Source of the DNA: Nelumbo lutea
Taxonomy: Eukaryota > Streptophyta > Magnoliopsida > Proteales > Nelumbonaceae
Reading direction: 5' to 3'
Assembly: GCA_022828595.1 (NCBI GenBank)
Contig: JAKGHH010000001.1
Coordinates: 123,640,999-123,704,998, forward strand
Length of the DNA stretch: 64,000 nucleotides
Shown: positions 9,768-20,876 of the stretch, piece after piece
Numbering within the stretch: position 1 is the first letter of the stretch
Layout of the letters: every line of letters begins with the position of its first letter
Position numbers and translations under genes: made by a program
Notes under the pieces: model-generated
The model's input: the letters and a program-made list of their open reading frames with translations, nothing else
Databases searched by the model: none
Told to the model about the DNA's origin: nothing

Positions 9768-11848
9768 ATGTCTAGTTCTAGCGTAGATAGGCTTTTAGGT
9801 AGTTCTAGTGAGGTCGAGGGTGTCGTGGTACAATCCGCGGCCCCTGCTGGGGAGGTCAGCTCACTACTGGGTGACTCCCCTCTTCAGTCCTTAGAGGGAA
9901 CTTCTGTGCCTGAAGTTGAGCCATCTCGGCTCGGGGAGACTGAGATTCAGGAAAAGGGCCCGTCCTCTAGAACGGAGGCCCCGTCTTCTTCCCGAGTTTG
10001 GGATCCAGATGACTTCGGTCCTACTTTGACTTCGGAGAGGTTAATGTACCTAGTAGCTCACTATTGTCTTCCCAATAGCTTGGTCTTTAGTCTTCCCTCA
10101 GGTCAATATCCTTGGGCTCATGATCACCATGAGCTCGTGGTCTTTAAGGAGTAGCTTGCGGCCGAGCTGCGCTTCCCGCTTCACCCTTTCATCATAGAGG
10201 TAGTTAAGTTTTTTAATATTACCACCGACCAACTACATCTGAACTCTATTCAGAATATAGTTGGTACTATCTCCTTGCTCCACACATAATCGACCTCTGT
10301 CCTTAGATACCTTCAGCTCGATCTGTGCGATCAAGCAAAATTCTGCTTGTCTGCTTGGGGACGTCAGACAAAGCTATTATTTTTCACCTTGGCCTGGGTT
10401 CAAAATCCTATTCGGCTGCCCAAACAAGGTTGTAGCCTAGAAGAGGAGGTATTTTAGTGTCCAAAATCCCGAAGGGTGGTCTTTTCCAACTCATTGGAGG
10501 GAAGCTATCAAGGATCCCGAGGTGAGCTTGGATGCAAAAACTATGGCAGTTATCAACTCGTGGAGGGACCTCGGCCTCGAGATGAAAGATTTCTTGAACG
10601 AGGAGAAGCTTGTGCGAGTTGGTTTGAGCCCTCCTGGTAGGTTTTCGCTTTGGTTTTTTACTTTAAGCTTCTTTTTAGTTCGCGACTAACCTTTTGCTCT
10701 TGTAGTTACCATGTTGGACGTCAATGCCAAGGACCTTCTCAAAAGCATCCAGAGAGGGAAAAAGATGAAGGCTTCAAAGAAGCCTCACCGGGAGGCCGGT
10801 CCTTCAGCCCCTACCCCATTCAAAGTCCTTGTCGTGGAGCCGATCTTTGTCGGGCTCCCCGAGGAGGAGTTTCGTCCTCGACCCCCCAAGGTGGACCTGG
10901 ATGATGACCAGGAGGAGGATGCTTAGCCTCATGAACCGGGGAGCACTTCTGTACCCTAGTAGTATAGCGTCCAACCTCACAGGCCATAGAGCACTTCTGC
11001 ACCAAGGTCCAAGCCCTCCAAGCAGAGCATAATGACTCTTCAGCTCGGAATGTGCAAGAGCAAGGATTCCGTCTTTCCAGACGAGGTCGTGGAGTGGGCT
11101 GACATGTCTACAACCATGCTCGAAAGCTGAGCTTCCGGTTATTGCATGGTGGTAAATATTTTACTTTACATTTTATTTCTTTGTCAATTTCAAATGTACT
11201 TGCCTCTATTGTATTTGCTAGGTGAACTCTACCATTCATTCATTGATATGCCAGTCCAATATCCGTCTGAAGTGGACTCAGGATGCCGAGGAAAAGACAC
11301 AGCAGCTTCATCGCAAACTGAACCTAGCTCGGGGTGAGATACTTCGGGCCAAAAATGGAGCTCGAAGTCAACAGGAGCTGATCTTGGCCATGACTGAGGA
11401 GAAGGAGAAGCAACAGGAGTTAATCTCAACATTGACCGAGGAGAAGGCGAAGCTTCAACGAGAGAACGAGAGTCTCGAAGCGACGATCTAGGAGCGGACT
11501 AAGTTCGTCGAGACCGCTATCCAAGAGGCGTGGGCTGAAGAAAGAAGCCACACCATCGAACGCTTGGAATCCTCAGAGTTCCAAGATCTCTAGGTCGAAT
11601 ATGGATTGAGCTCCTACCGTTCCAGCTTCAAGCTATGCAAGTACTTGGTGTGGCAGAAGTTCCCCAATCTTGATCTTGGAGCCATCACTATGTCAGGCCT
11701 TACTTCCGAGGTGGTAGAGGTGGCAAATGAGGAGCCTAGCTCGTCAGAGGAGGAAAGCGACGGCGAGGTCGAAGAGGCGGGCCCCTCGGGCCAAGAGGAC
11801 GCGAAAGAGCACATGGAGACCGACCCGGCTGATAGTCCTCACGAGTGA
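9768..11848 (+). pseudogene. Antisense ORF of element E (PF04195-like gypsy ORF with coiled coil), spliced, broken
   Basis: The gene runs on the strand opposite to gag-pol. It starts MSSSSVDRLLGSS at 9768 and has an acidic Ser-rich N-terminus. A domain with LRFPLHPFIIEVVKFFNIT and QLHLNSIQNIVGTISL is typical of plant 'putative gypsy type transposon' proteins. A tract around 10470-10630 carries SWRDLGLEMKDFLNEEKLVR. An intron fits 10637-10705 (GTAGGT to TTGTAG) and restores the frame across it (PPVTMLDVNAKDLL). A second intron is likely at 11152-11221. The C-terminal part is a Glu/Lys/Gln-rich coiled coil (about 11280-11580) and an acidic tail (SSSEEESDGEVEEAGPSG) ending at 11848. Several in-frame stops are TAG where Gln fits (10152, 11489, 11592). 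The function of such ORFs is unknown. It probably sits here as an element gene, not a host gene. Confidence 0.7.
10637..10705 (+). other. Predicted intron 1 of the E antisense ORF
   Basis: The intron is 69 bases, begins GTAGGT and ends CTCTTGTAG after a pyrimidine-rich stretch. Removing it keeps the codon phase. A retained intron in a retroelement's DNA makes sense only if the ORF is antisense to the genomic RNA, which it is. Confidence 0.6.
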
Positions 11849-12260
11849 ATCTGGCTTTTTCTTCTTTCTGTGTTTTAGATGTATGCCCCAAGGCCACCGA
11901 GCTTGGGTTATACAGAAATCTCTGTACTCACACTTTTTCTATCAATGAAATATAAACATTTCTGAGCAATCCTTGTGCAATAATATTCTAAGTGTAAATG
12001 GCTCCCGATCTAGGCAACAAGTGTATAGGTTACCCAAATTGTCGAGTTACCGAGCTGGACAATTAGTAGGGGCAACTTTACATAGTGTACGCCGAGGTGA
12101 GCGACATTGCAGTGTATATACCCGACCAGTCCATGTACGGGCTACTCATTTAAATGTCGGTTGTCCCTAACGGGCCCAACCTGTTGATATATGCCAAAGT
12201 GGGCTAGACATCGTAGGGCTCACACCCGAGCTGTCTGTGCTTTAGGTATTAGAAGTACTT

Positions 12261-12356
12261 TGCCTATGCCGAAGAGGCGACTAGTACTTATATGCCAATG
12301 CCGAGGAGGCAACTAGGACTTATTTGCCCAAGCCGAAGAGGCGAGTAGGACTTATA
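12261..12356. repeat. Three 32-bp tandem repeats in element E
   Basis: The units are 12261-12292, 12293-12324 and 12325-12356. Each begins tgcc and contains gccgaRgaggc followed by tagKactta; a partial fourth (tgatgccgagg) follows. They lie between the antisense ORF end and the integrase end, the non-coding stretch where Tat-like elements often carry short tandem repeats. Confidence 0.8.
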
Positions 12357-12440
12357 TGATGCCGAGGTCTTTTATCAGCTCATCACTTTTAGTCCTTAGA
12401 TTTCTGGGAGTGACTCGCAGTCCGCTCTCCAGTTCGACGA

Positions 12441-15010
12441 TCACAGGTAGTATCGCCTTAAATTGCTGACGTTCCACATTCGAGGTACCTGTCTTCCTTC
12501 TAAGGTCTCGAGCTCGTATGTACCTTCCTCAAGTACCTGCTTTACTCGGTAGGGACGACCTTCCCAGTTTGGTTCGAGCTTATCGACACTGGGCTCAGAC
12601 ACCATAACTTTCCGAAGGACTAGGTCTCCGACACAAAAGTGCTGCTTCTTGACCCGGGCGTTATAGTACCGAGCCACTCTTTGTTGGTAGGCTGCGGTCC
12701 GGATATACGCGAGGTCCCATACTTCTTCCACTAAGTCAAGGTTGGTACGGAGCTCGTCATCATTGGTTTCTTCGTCATATGCCTCCAGGCGTAAAGTAGG
12801 CACCTCGATCTCGGCTGGGATTACCGCTTTTGTGCCATAGGTGAGATTGAAGGGGGTTTCACCCATGGCGGTCTTCACGGTAGTTCGGTAGGCCCATAAT
12901 ACACTGGGCAGTTCGTCTACCCATAGTCCCTTAGCTCAGGCTAAGTGGGCTTTTAGTCCATGGAGTATAGCTCTGTTCGTGACTTCTGCCTGCCCGTTTG
13001 CTTGGGGGTGTGCCACCGAAGTGAAATTCTGTTGTATCCCCATCTTAGCACACCAGTTCTGAAACTTGATATCTGATGAGAGTAGAATTTATCATATTTT
13101 TATCTCCAATTATTATGTCTTTTATACTAAATTAGCATCTAATTGGACTCATATTTCTGTTCACGGCATGAAAGAAGGCATCAGGAGCAAAGAAAGACAA
13201 ATCAGATGATTTTTCACAATTTCAACATTATTTAGTAATCTGGGCCTAACTCGCATATCCAAACTCCGAATGGGCTGATTCAAGATCCACTGGAAAGATA
13301 AGAGAAAAAGTTATAACTTTCATGTTTTGGGGTTTCGCATATTCAGCCTTCATCGAAGTCAAATCCGGGCCCAAAGTCGGGGAAAATTCGTAGGAAGGCC
13401 CAATTTGCAGCTGAAGCCCAACTTGTAGAAAAGCCTGGCTAAAACCCAATTCGCAGAGGAGGTCTAATACGAATCCAAGAACAAGAAACTAAGAAGAGTC
13501 TTTCCAGATCTAAATTCTTGATGTAATCTTAGAAAGATAAAGGGATTGAGTCCATTAGATAAAAAGATAATATTAGAATTAGGATAGGACTTTCTATGCT
13601 TGTAAAGATCAACTTCAAGAGGAAGTAGGAGACCACCCCCTCTCCTTTAAGCTATATAAAGGAGGGGGCGGACCAGCTTTAAGTATCACACGATCACTCA
13701 ATCTTGGGGATTGAATCAAGAAGCAAGAAGCAATCAGTCAAGAAAGGAGCAAGAATTCAAGAAATTGCAAGAAGAAGGTGGCGGCAAGAGGAGGAGATCT
13801 CAACACCATGGGCGATTCCAAGAGTTCTTTCTTTCACTTTGTTTGCTTTAATTTTTTTATCATGAACTGATTTGTTTCTTACTAGGGCTGAGGAAAGACT
13901 AATCATGTTAATGAATATATTTTTATCTTTATGATTTATCCAAGATTGTGATTTTCATATAGTCTATGAATTACTGTGCTTAATGCAATTAAGAGTTTGG
14001 CCACCTCTTAATTGATTTGAGTAATGTGAATGAATCGAGAGAGAAATTCACATAATCGACTGAATAATTCATAGTGTGAATTGAATGGTATATAGAGATA
14101 TATATACATGATTCATCTGAATTTCATGGTTTTCTTGGACTTAATGCACTCCCATCTTGAGAGCTCTACTCGAGAGATCAAAGGGCTACCTAATGGGCGT
14201 AGGTTTAGTATATCTCGAGAGAGAATATTAAATAAAATTGAAAAGACCTCAGCTTATGGGAATGACAAATAATCTTGGTTAATCGAACCCATCAATATTC
14301 ATTGCATTGGTTAGGTGGACCAAAAGCCCTAGATTCCATCCATTGCAAATTCGATTAGTGATCACTTTTGCTTTTATTTTCTTATGCTAATTTTTATTTT
14401 CCATAGTTCTTGCTCAAATCTGAATTTCGTTTGTCCAGATAATTAGGGAAGATTGTGGTTCTAATACTTATTTTGTTAAATCCCCGTGGAAATGATATTT
14501 TATACTACTTGATAACTAGTACACTTGCTAGAGTTATATATTTATAGCTATCAATATCTTCGAACTACTTACCATTGTCAGAGATAAGCACCCGAGGTAG
14601 TCCAAAGCAACATACTATACTCCTCCAAAAGAAGTTTTGTATGCTTCGAGCTGTGATTGTCGCTAGGGGTTCTGCCTCCACCCACTTTGTGAAGTAATTC
14701 ACTTATACCACCAGGAATCTCCTTTGTCCTGTCGCTGGCGGGAATGGTCCAAGAATGTCGATTGCCCACTATGCGAAGGGTCATGAGCTAGTGAGGTACT
14801 TCAGATCGGCAGCAGGTTGGTGGTGGGCCAGTAGTACCCCTGTCGTAGCGCTTTCTGGGCGAGAGCCCTACCCCCCAAGTGTCCGCCACACAGGCCTTCA
14901 TGAGTGTCGCGGAGAACGAGCTCGGCCTCTGAGGGTCGCAAGCAGCGCAAGTAGGGGAGCGTGTAGGATCTCTGGTACAGCCGTCCGTCTATTATGACAT
15001 ACTTGGCTGC
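12441..15010 (-). pseudogene. Integrase of element E, split by a solo LTR
   Basis: Read from about 15010 downwards, the N-terminal zinc-binding part includes LRDTHEGLCGGHLGG and a YYWP block. The catalytic core follows with DILGPFPPATGQRRFLVV, YFTKWVEAEPLATIT and the second Asp in LISDNGK, then a TAG where the family has Gln. At 14558/13069 the gene is interrupted by the solo LTR. It resumes with QQNFTSVAHPQANGQAEVTN, which carries the catalytic Glu. The C-terminal part (12878-12441) has ETPFNLTYGTKAVIPAE, a GDLVLRKV strand and the end VSNLRRYYL. In an active element this enzyme would insert the cDNA into the genome. This copy is inactive because of stops and the insertion. Confidence 0.8.
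13074..14553 (+). mobile_element. Solo LTR inserted in the integrase of element E
   Basis: The sequence is 1,480 bases, starts TGATGAGAGT and ends TAGCTATCA, and is flanked by a perfect 5-bp duplication ATATC (13069-13073 and 14554-14558). It has no gag or pol. A TATA box (ctatataaag) at about 13652-13661, before a GA-rich stretch, gives plus orientation. It is unlike the other LTRs in the window. It most likely arose by recombination between the two LTRs of an inserted element. Confidence 0.85.
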
Positions 15011-15129
15011 TTGTCGCTCTACCCTTCTGGCCGCATTGCGATCTGCAGGGAGAGTCCCGTGAAGCAGGTAGCTCGCAAGTGGGTCAATTCAGCTCGACTC
15101 TACTTGTGCAATAGAAGCGACCTCCTCTC

Positions 15130-15573
15130 CCCCCCCCCCCCGGGAATGCTAGGCTGAGGCAGGTTCTCTTTGTACACGGTCCTCATGGTGTTGTCACTCG
15201 TGCTGGCTAACCGGGACAAGGTATCGGCCTCAGTTTTCTCGGACCTTAGTTTCTACTTGATGAAGTACGATTGGAAGTCGCGTAGAACTTCCCTAACCTT
15301 GGCTAGATAAGCAATCATGGTGGGGTCATGAGCTTCGTAATCGCCGGTGACCTAGTTGACCACGAGTTGGGAGTCGCTACAGATGACGACATGCTTGGCT
15401 TGTACTTCGTTTGCTAGAGCGAGCCCGGCTATCAGTGCTTCGTACTCTGCTTCGTTGTTGGATGCTACGAACACGAACCGAAGTGTGTATTCTAGCTTCA
15501 CCCCGCTTGGCCCGTACAGAATGATGCCGGCTCCGCTTCCTTGCTGATTATATGAGCTGTCTACATGGAGGAT
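15130..15573 (-). pseudogene. Second (additional) RNase H domain of element E
   Basis: Minus-strand translation gives VDSSYNQQGSGAGIIL, then FVASNNEAEYEALIAGLALA, then VVICSDSQLVVN: the three acidic motifs of an RNase H fold (Asp, Glu, Asp). This is a second RNase H after the one fused to RT. Such an extra domain between RNase H and integrase is a known mark of Tat-lineage gypsy elements. The copy is broken: a TAG follows SQLVVN where Gln fits, and more stops follow. Confidence 0.65.
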
Positions 15574-16810
15574 CTAGGGCTCCTCGTCCCAGGTTGGCCT
15601 TGCTCTAACCGAAACTGGTGCCGCACTGGTTGAAGCTTCTTCTCTGTGCTCGAGCTCAATTAATTCAGGGATTGTGGTGCTGAAGGTGCATTCTGCAACG
15701 AAGTCGGCTAAGGCTTGGGCCTTAATTGTCGTCCGAGGCTCATACCGAATATCGTACTCACTGAGTTTGATGGCCCACTTCGTCAGTCTGCCAGAGACCT
15801 CAGGCTTGAGTAAGATTTGCCTCAGAGGTTTGTTGGTGAGAATTATGACGGTGTGGGCTTGGAAGTACAGACGAAGCTTCCGAGCTGTGATGACCAGTGC
15901 GTACGCCAGTTTCTCAATCTCTAGGTACCTTGTTTCTACGTCCTGCAAAACTTTACTAACATAGTAGATAGGTCATTGGACCCGATCTACTTCCTTTATC
16001 AGTACCGAGTTGACTACCTCATCACTGCAAAGAAGTACGGGTTCAAAACATCTCCCTCCTCGGGTCGGGTCAGAACTGGGATACTAGTTAGATATTTTTT
16101 GAGCTAGTTGAAAGTGAGTTGGCACTCTTCGGTCCACTCAAAGTCCTTACTTTTTTTAATCGCTTTGAAAAAAGGCAGGCAATGATCTGCCGACTTGGAC
16201 ATGAAGCAGCTCAGAGCTGCTATACGACCGTTTAGCCTCTGAACCTCCTTCAATTTATGAGGTGGCCTCATATTTAGGATGGCTTTTATTTTTTCAAGGT
16301 TGGCTTCGATGCCACATCGGTTAGCTATGCAACCTAGGAATTTACCCGAGGTGACACCGAAGACACACTTGTTAGGGTTTAACTTCATGTTATATTTGCG
16401 CAAGATTTCAAAAACACAATGCAAATCTTTTATTAAACAATTTGAAAATTGGGTTTTCATGACCATGTCGTCTACATAGCATTCAACCTTGTTGCCGATC
16501 AACGGCTCAAAGATTCTGTTTACAAGTCTTTGGAAGGTCCCCCGGAATTTTTTAGTCCAAAGGGCATGACCTTGTAGCAGTATAAGCCTAGTTCGGATAT
16601 GAAAGCCATTTTTTCCTCGTCGACAGGGTCCATCTTGATCTGATTATATCCTGAGTACGCATCCAAGAAACTCAGCAACCCGTGCCCTGAGGTCGCGTCT
16701 ACTAGACAGTCGATCTTAGGGAGTGGGAAACAGTCCTTCAGGCAAGCCCGATTCAGGTTGGTATAATCGACGCACATGCGCCATTTACCGTTGGCCTTTT
16801 TTACTAGAAC
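15574..16810 (-). pseudogene. Reverse transcriptase and RNase H of element E
   Basis: The RT region shows WRMCVDYTNLNRA and FPLPKIDCLVDATSGH, FLDAYSGYNQIKM (first catalytic Asp), YCYKVMPFGLKN and the YVDDMVMKT box with the two catalytic Asp. Then come FLGCIANRCGIEAN and the connection segment. RNase H follows with ETRYLEIEKLAYALV, YFQAHTVIILTNKPL and the end ALADFVAECT. The order and motifs are those of Ty3/gypsy pol. A frameshift lies around 16510-16550 and stops around 15950-16100. The protein would copy the element RNA to DNA; this copy cannot. Confidence 0.8.
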
Positions 16811-17435
16811 GGGTTAGCTACCCAGCTCGGGTAATGGACCTCCCTGATGAAATCGGCTGCGAGGAGCTTTCTGACCTCCTCGTCGACTATCCTTCAGTAC
16901 TCTGGAGTGAGGTTGCGTTTCTTCTGTCTAACAAGCCTGATTACAGGATCAGTATTTAACTTGTGAGTTATTATTTTTGCATCTATACCGAGCATCTCCT
17001 GCCGCGGACCATGCGAATATATCTAAATTTTTAATTAAAAAACATACCAACTGAGAACAAAGAGGTTCCTCGACCAATGCACCGATCTAGAGAGTCCTAG
17101 CTGGATCTTCTGTTGAAACAGGTACGTGAACTATCTCTTCTGTCAGTGTACTTTGTAGGTCGCTCTAGCTCGAGGTCATCCGCTACCTTGGTTTTCCTTT
17201 TGAGGGCAGCGACGTAGCATTTGCGAGACTCGAGCTAGTCGCCTCGCGCTACCCATACTCTGAAGTCCGTGGGGAACTTTATAGCCAAATACTAGGTGGA
17301 CACCACTGCGTGAAGTGCGTGGGTGATGGGCCGACCTATAATGGCATTGTACGGGGAGAGAGTCGCGACCACCAGGAAAGTATGCTCGAATCTTGCGATA
17401 TTAGACCATGTGCCGATCTCCACAGGTACTGAAAT

Positions 17436-17800
17436 TCACCCTAGGGGCTTGACTTTTTCTCCACTGAAGCCTACCAGAGGAGTATCCGTGGGCCTGATGT
17501 TGCTTTCTTGGAGCTGGAGCCTATCAAAGAAGTCCTTGAACAGGATGTCTGCTGAACTGCCTGAATCGACCAAGACGCGCTTCACCTCGAAGTCGTTGAT
17601 CCTCATTTTTATGACTACCGTCATCATGGGGGTACTGAATCCCACGTGCGTCATCTTCCGTGAAGAATATGGGATTTTCGAGCCTTGGCCTCTTCGGAGG
17701 ATTCTGTTCTTCTCTTTCTAGTTCGTGAGTTGAGGTCTTCGCCGCTGCCAAGGTGCAGCCCACGACAATAGACCCGCCAATAATCATATGGATTACCCTG
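17436..17800 (-). pseudogene. Aspartic protease region of element E
   Basis: Minus strand: a segment with MMTVVIKMRINDFEVKRVLV is followed by the catalytic DSGSSADILF motif (Asp-Ser-Gly) at about 17560. The preceding stretch with FTEDDARGIQYPHDD, partly in another frame, is usual just upstream of the protease in this type of element. The enzyme would process the Gag-Pol polyprotein. Confidence 0.7.
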
Positions 17801-17952
17801 CGGATTGGTTTCTCTTCGGGCAGTTGTCTCTGTGGTTGCTCACTCTATCTACTGCTAGACTTAGGAGCATCTCTTCTTTGCTCCCCCTGCCGATCTATCT
17901 AATCTTTATTACAAAGTTTTTCTGATATCCGCGATAGATGAGTTCTTCGATC

Positions 17953-19701
17953 TAGTCGCAGAGGTTTCTACAGTTTTCGATACTATGACCGTGATCTCTA
18001 TGGAAATGACTATATACATTTTTGTTTCTTGTGTTGGGATCTCCCCTCAACCGGGGTGGCCACTTCACATATGAAGGTGTCCTTGATCGCCATGAGAATC
18101 TCTCCCTGCTTCGTGTTAAGGGGCATGTAGTTCGTCCTTTCAACTAGAGGAGTTCGGGAACGCTGATCTGACTTGTTCCCTCCCCTGGTTAGTTCGTCTT
18201 TTCTTCGCTTGTTGTCCCCGTTGGTCGAGGTGTCACCTTCTCATTTTTTCTTCTCCGCTGGATTCTCACTTTTCTGGTTCATCTCTTCTTTTGTCCCGAT
18301 GAACTGATCAACAACTTGAGAAAACTTAGTGATGTCCTTGGGCTTGTTGGCTACCACGTGCCACTTAAACTCTCTGTGAGTGATGCCTCTCTTCGCTGTT
18401 GTGAGCCTCACAACGGGATCCAGGTTGGGGATCTACAAGCAAGTGTCGTTGAAGCGTTTGATGTAGCTTCGAATCGACTCTCCTTCCCTCGGGACTATGC
18501 TGAGGAGGCTTTCCTGTGACCTCAGACACTTCTTACTGGTAATGAAGTGCGAGGTGAACATTTGTACAAACTGCGCCCAACTTTTGATTATCCCGGGCGC
18601 GAGGTTCCTATACCACGTGTGAGCCACTCCTTTGAAGGTTGTAGAGAAGATAACGCACATGCAAGATTCATCAGCCCCAGCTAGGTGCATCTGGGACTAG
18701 AAAGAGTCTACATGATCATTCGGGTCGAATAGCCCATCGTACTTGCCCAGCGGAGGTACCTTGAAGTCCTTCGGCATCGGGGTGGTCAAGAACTCGGAGG
18801 ACAAGGGAGAAGGCACAAAGAGGAGGGGAGCGGTCTTCGCAATTCCTGATCTCGCTTCTTCTTCGCCTTTAGGCTGTTTGGGCTGACTTGGTTCAGCGAG
18901 CTAGCTTGGAACTGTAGCTCGGCGAGCCTTACGACGCCGCTTCTGCTGCTTCTTGACTGGTTCAACATTTGTGCTACTAACTTCAGTATCGTCGGCTACT
19001 ATTCTGGCATGGAGTTGCTCGGACCGCTGACGCTGGCTACTGTGGACAGAGGGGCCTTGTCTAGAGTCTGCGGTTAGAACCCCGAACCGGTTCCCTGTGA
19101 GCGAACCTTCAAGCTGTGAAGGCCAAGGTGAAATAGCTCTGGCGGGCTGAGTATCTCCCGACCTATTCACTTGCTGTGAGGCTGGAGAAGTGACTTGCCT
19201 TTCCCTCCTGCCATGGGACGAGACCTGGCTCCTGAGAGGATTTTAGATCTAGGAAGTTTCTCCCCGGCGAGGAGGGTGATTATTCTGATGGAGAGACTTA
19301 TTCTTATGTGTCGCTAGATGCCGAGGTGGAATTGGCTATTGATTCTACTACAGTGGTGGGAACTGCTGCTGGTAGAAGTGATGCAGGACCTGCTGTTGGT
19401 ACTGCTAGAATTGTTGGACCTGTTGCATTTGGACTTGAATAGCCCGCACGCAGTGCACCAGGTCGTCGAGGTGATTCTGCCCAACTGCAGGGGGAATTAC
19501 AGAGGGTTCAGCAAAGGTTGCACCCACCGTAGGAGGAAGTGGGGCATTCACCGGTGCTAAGACCTGAGGCACATTCAGTGTTGGAATCCCATTTGCAGAG
19601 AGAGGCAAAGTGAAATGTTCGATACACATGGATGGGACCTGAGGTTGCCCTCCGGAGACGTTCATTTCAGCATTATGTCCGACATTACTAGAGGATGCCA
19701 T
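17953..19701 (-). pseudogene. Gag of element E
   Basis: The start is the ATG at 19701 (MASSSNVGHNAEM), about 55 bases inside the right LTR. It has a Pro/Gln-rich N-terminal part, then a Retrotrans_gag-like domain at 18690-18433 with FKGVAHTWYRNLAPGIIKSW, FVQMFTSHFITSKK and SLLSIVPREGESIRSYIKRF. The C-terminal part ends in FHRDHGHSIENCRNLCD (about 17955-18005), the histidine/cysteine-rich end common in Tat-like Gag. Stops and shifts break it. It would form the particle that packages the element RNA. Confidence 0.72.
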
Positions 19702-19737
19702 GGATGCTTTTTGAGGAAATAGGCTTCTTGTACCGAT

Positions 19738-19756
19738 TCCCATAGACGACGCCAAT
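19738..19756 (-). other. Primer-binding site of element E
   Basis: Minus strand ttggcgtcgtctatggga directly follows the 5' LTR end (TACATCA). It has the TTGGCG start common to primer-binding sites of plant Tat and Athila elements. The tRNA was not assigned. Confidence 0.6.
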
Positions 19757-20470
19757 TGATGTAGTGCAATCCAACTACTCTCAGTTGGAGGTGATCTGGC
19801 TCCAGTAGACGACGGACTCATTTGATCTGTAAAAAGCGAATCAGAGAACCCGGGGGTGCTTACTCGGCGAGGTCGCTCCGATGCTTAAGTCAGTACTTGA
19901 TTGCGACTTGATACGAGCTTAGAATGCAAGAGAGTTAATGAGCAGAGATTACGCGTACCTTTCACCCCCGGGGGCTGGAGCCTTTATATAGTGGAGTCCT
20001 CGCGGGTTTTGCAAAGTGGTTCCGGGATCCTTGTTACGATGATGTTTGTTTCCGCGTTAATTGGGGATAAGGCTGCCAACTGATAAGATTCACCACTTCT
20101 GCCCGAATCGAACGGGGGAGATAATGCTAGCTATTACGAGGCGTGATCCTGTAAGGCGTAGAATCTGGTGGCGAGATCTTCGGGGTTGCCAAGCGGTGGT
20201 TGACAATATTACCCGAGCTAGTGCCCTCTGAATTCGACCCGGTACGAATGTCGAGGTGCCTTGGGACTGAGGTGGTCCTGATGCGATCGTGCACCGAAGT
20301 GAACTCGTCTCGAAGTGGACTTGTCCCGAGGTGGACTTGCCCCAAGGTAGTTCGGTTATCCGAGCTCGATCCGTTGCAGACTTGGTTCATCAGAGTGAGT
20401 TGTTACCTTACTGGTTAGGTCGTGTCCACGTGTCCCTTATTACTAGGTCGGGCCAAATCACCCTACATCA
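19757..20470 (-). repeat. 5' LTR of element E
   Basis: The LTR is 714 bases with TGATGTAG...CTACATCA ends. A TATA box on the minus strand (ctatataaagg) is at about 19981-19991. It drives toward gag. Confidence 0.92.
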
Positions 20471-20749
20471 AGTTCGACCAAGTGTATTTAGTCAAATCAA
20501 ACTCTTAGCTCGAAATCAGATGTATTTTAGTTGTTCTGATGCAAATGAAAATGCATTTCAAGTAAAGCAAAAGGTCAAGTTTATTTGCCGTGTGATTTTC
20601 ATTTACACTAGTGAAAATGCATGAAAGTGCAATTGGTTGAATGTATACTCACTTTTTTATGAATGAAATCCGGTTTACGCTTGCTTCAAATCTTGCTTAT
20701 CTTATTTAATTTGTCGGCAAAAAATGAAATGATATGGCCCCTGCTTTAA
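20471..20749. other. Flank of element E
   Basis: Target duplication AGTTC (20471-20475), then AT-rich sequence with no recognised gene. Confidence 0.5.
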
Positions 20750-20876
20750 GGTTGTGTTTGATTTGAAGAAAAAGTAGGAAAAAGAAGGGAAATATAAGGA
20801 AACCTTTATAAATCTTGTATAGATTTCCTATATTTTCTTTTCTTTCTTTACCTTTTTCTTCAAACCAAACATAGCA
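20750..20876. mobile_element. Tourist-like palindromic MITE
   Basis: About 127 bases form a near-complete palindrome. The left arm has ggttgtgtttgatttgaag, and the right arm on the other strand has gctatgtttggtttgaag. It is flanked by TAA on both sides (20747-20749 and 20877-20879). A TAA/TTA duplication and a G-rich tip with GTTTGGTTTG fit PIF/Harbinger-derived MITEs. Confidence 0.65.

Larger units (their letters stand above)
8575..20470 (-). mobile_element. Tat-like Ty3/gypsy retrotransposon E, full structure, degenerate
   Basis: The element is 11,896 bases and lies on the minus strand. Its LTRs are 8575-9291 and 19757-20470, with TGATGTAG/CTACATCA ends and a perfect 5-bp target duplication AGTTC (8570-8574 and 20471-20475). 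The primer-binding site is next to the right LTR (minus strand ttggcgtcgtctatggg, about 19738-19756), and a polypurine tract (gtgaggggcaat) abuts the left LTR. Minus-strand order is gag, protease, RT, RNase H, a second RNase H, integrase. Between integrase and the 3' LTR lies an antisense ORF on the plus strand. This order, the YVDDMVM RT motif, the second RNase H and the antisense ORF point to the Tat lineage. All ORFs carry stops or shifts, and integrase holds a 1.48-kb solo LTR. Confidence 0.92.

Noticed and set aside
12261..12356. Short repeats of 32 bases considered as a CRISPR array.
   Set aside because: Units are directly adjacent without spacers, lie in a retrotransposon, and the sequence is a plant nuclear genome.
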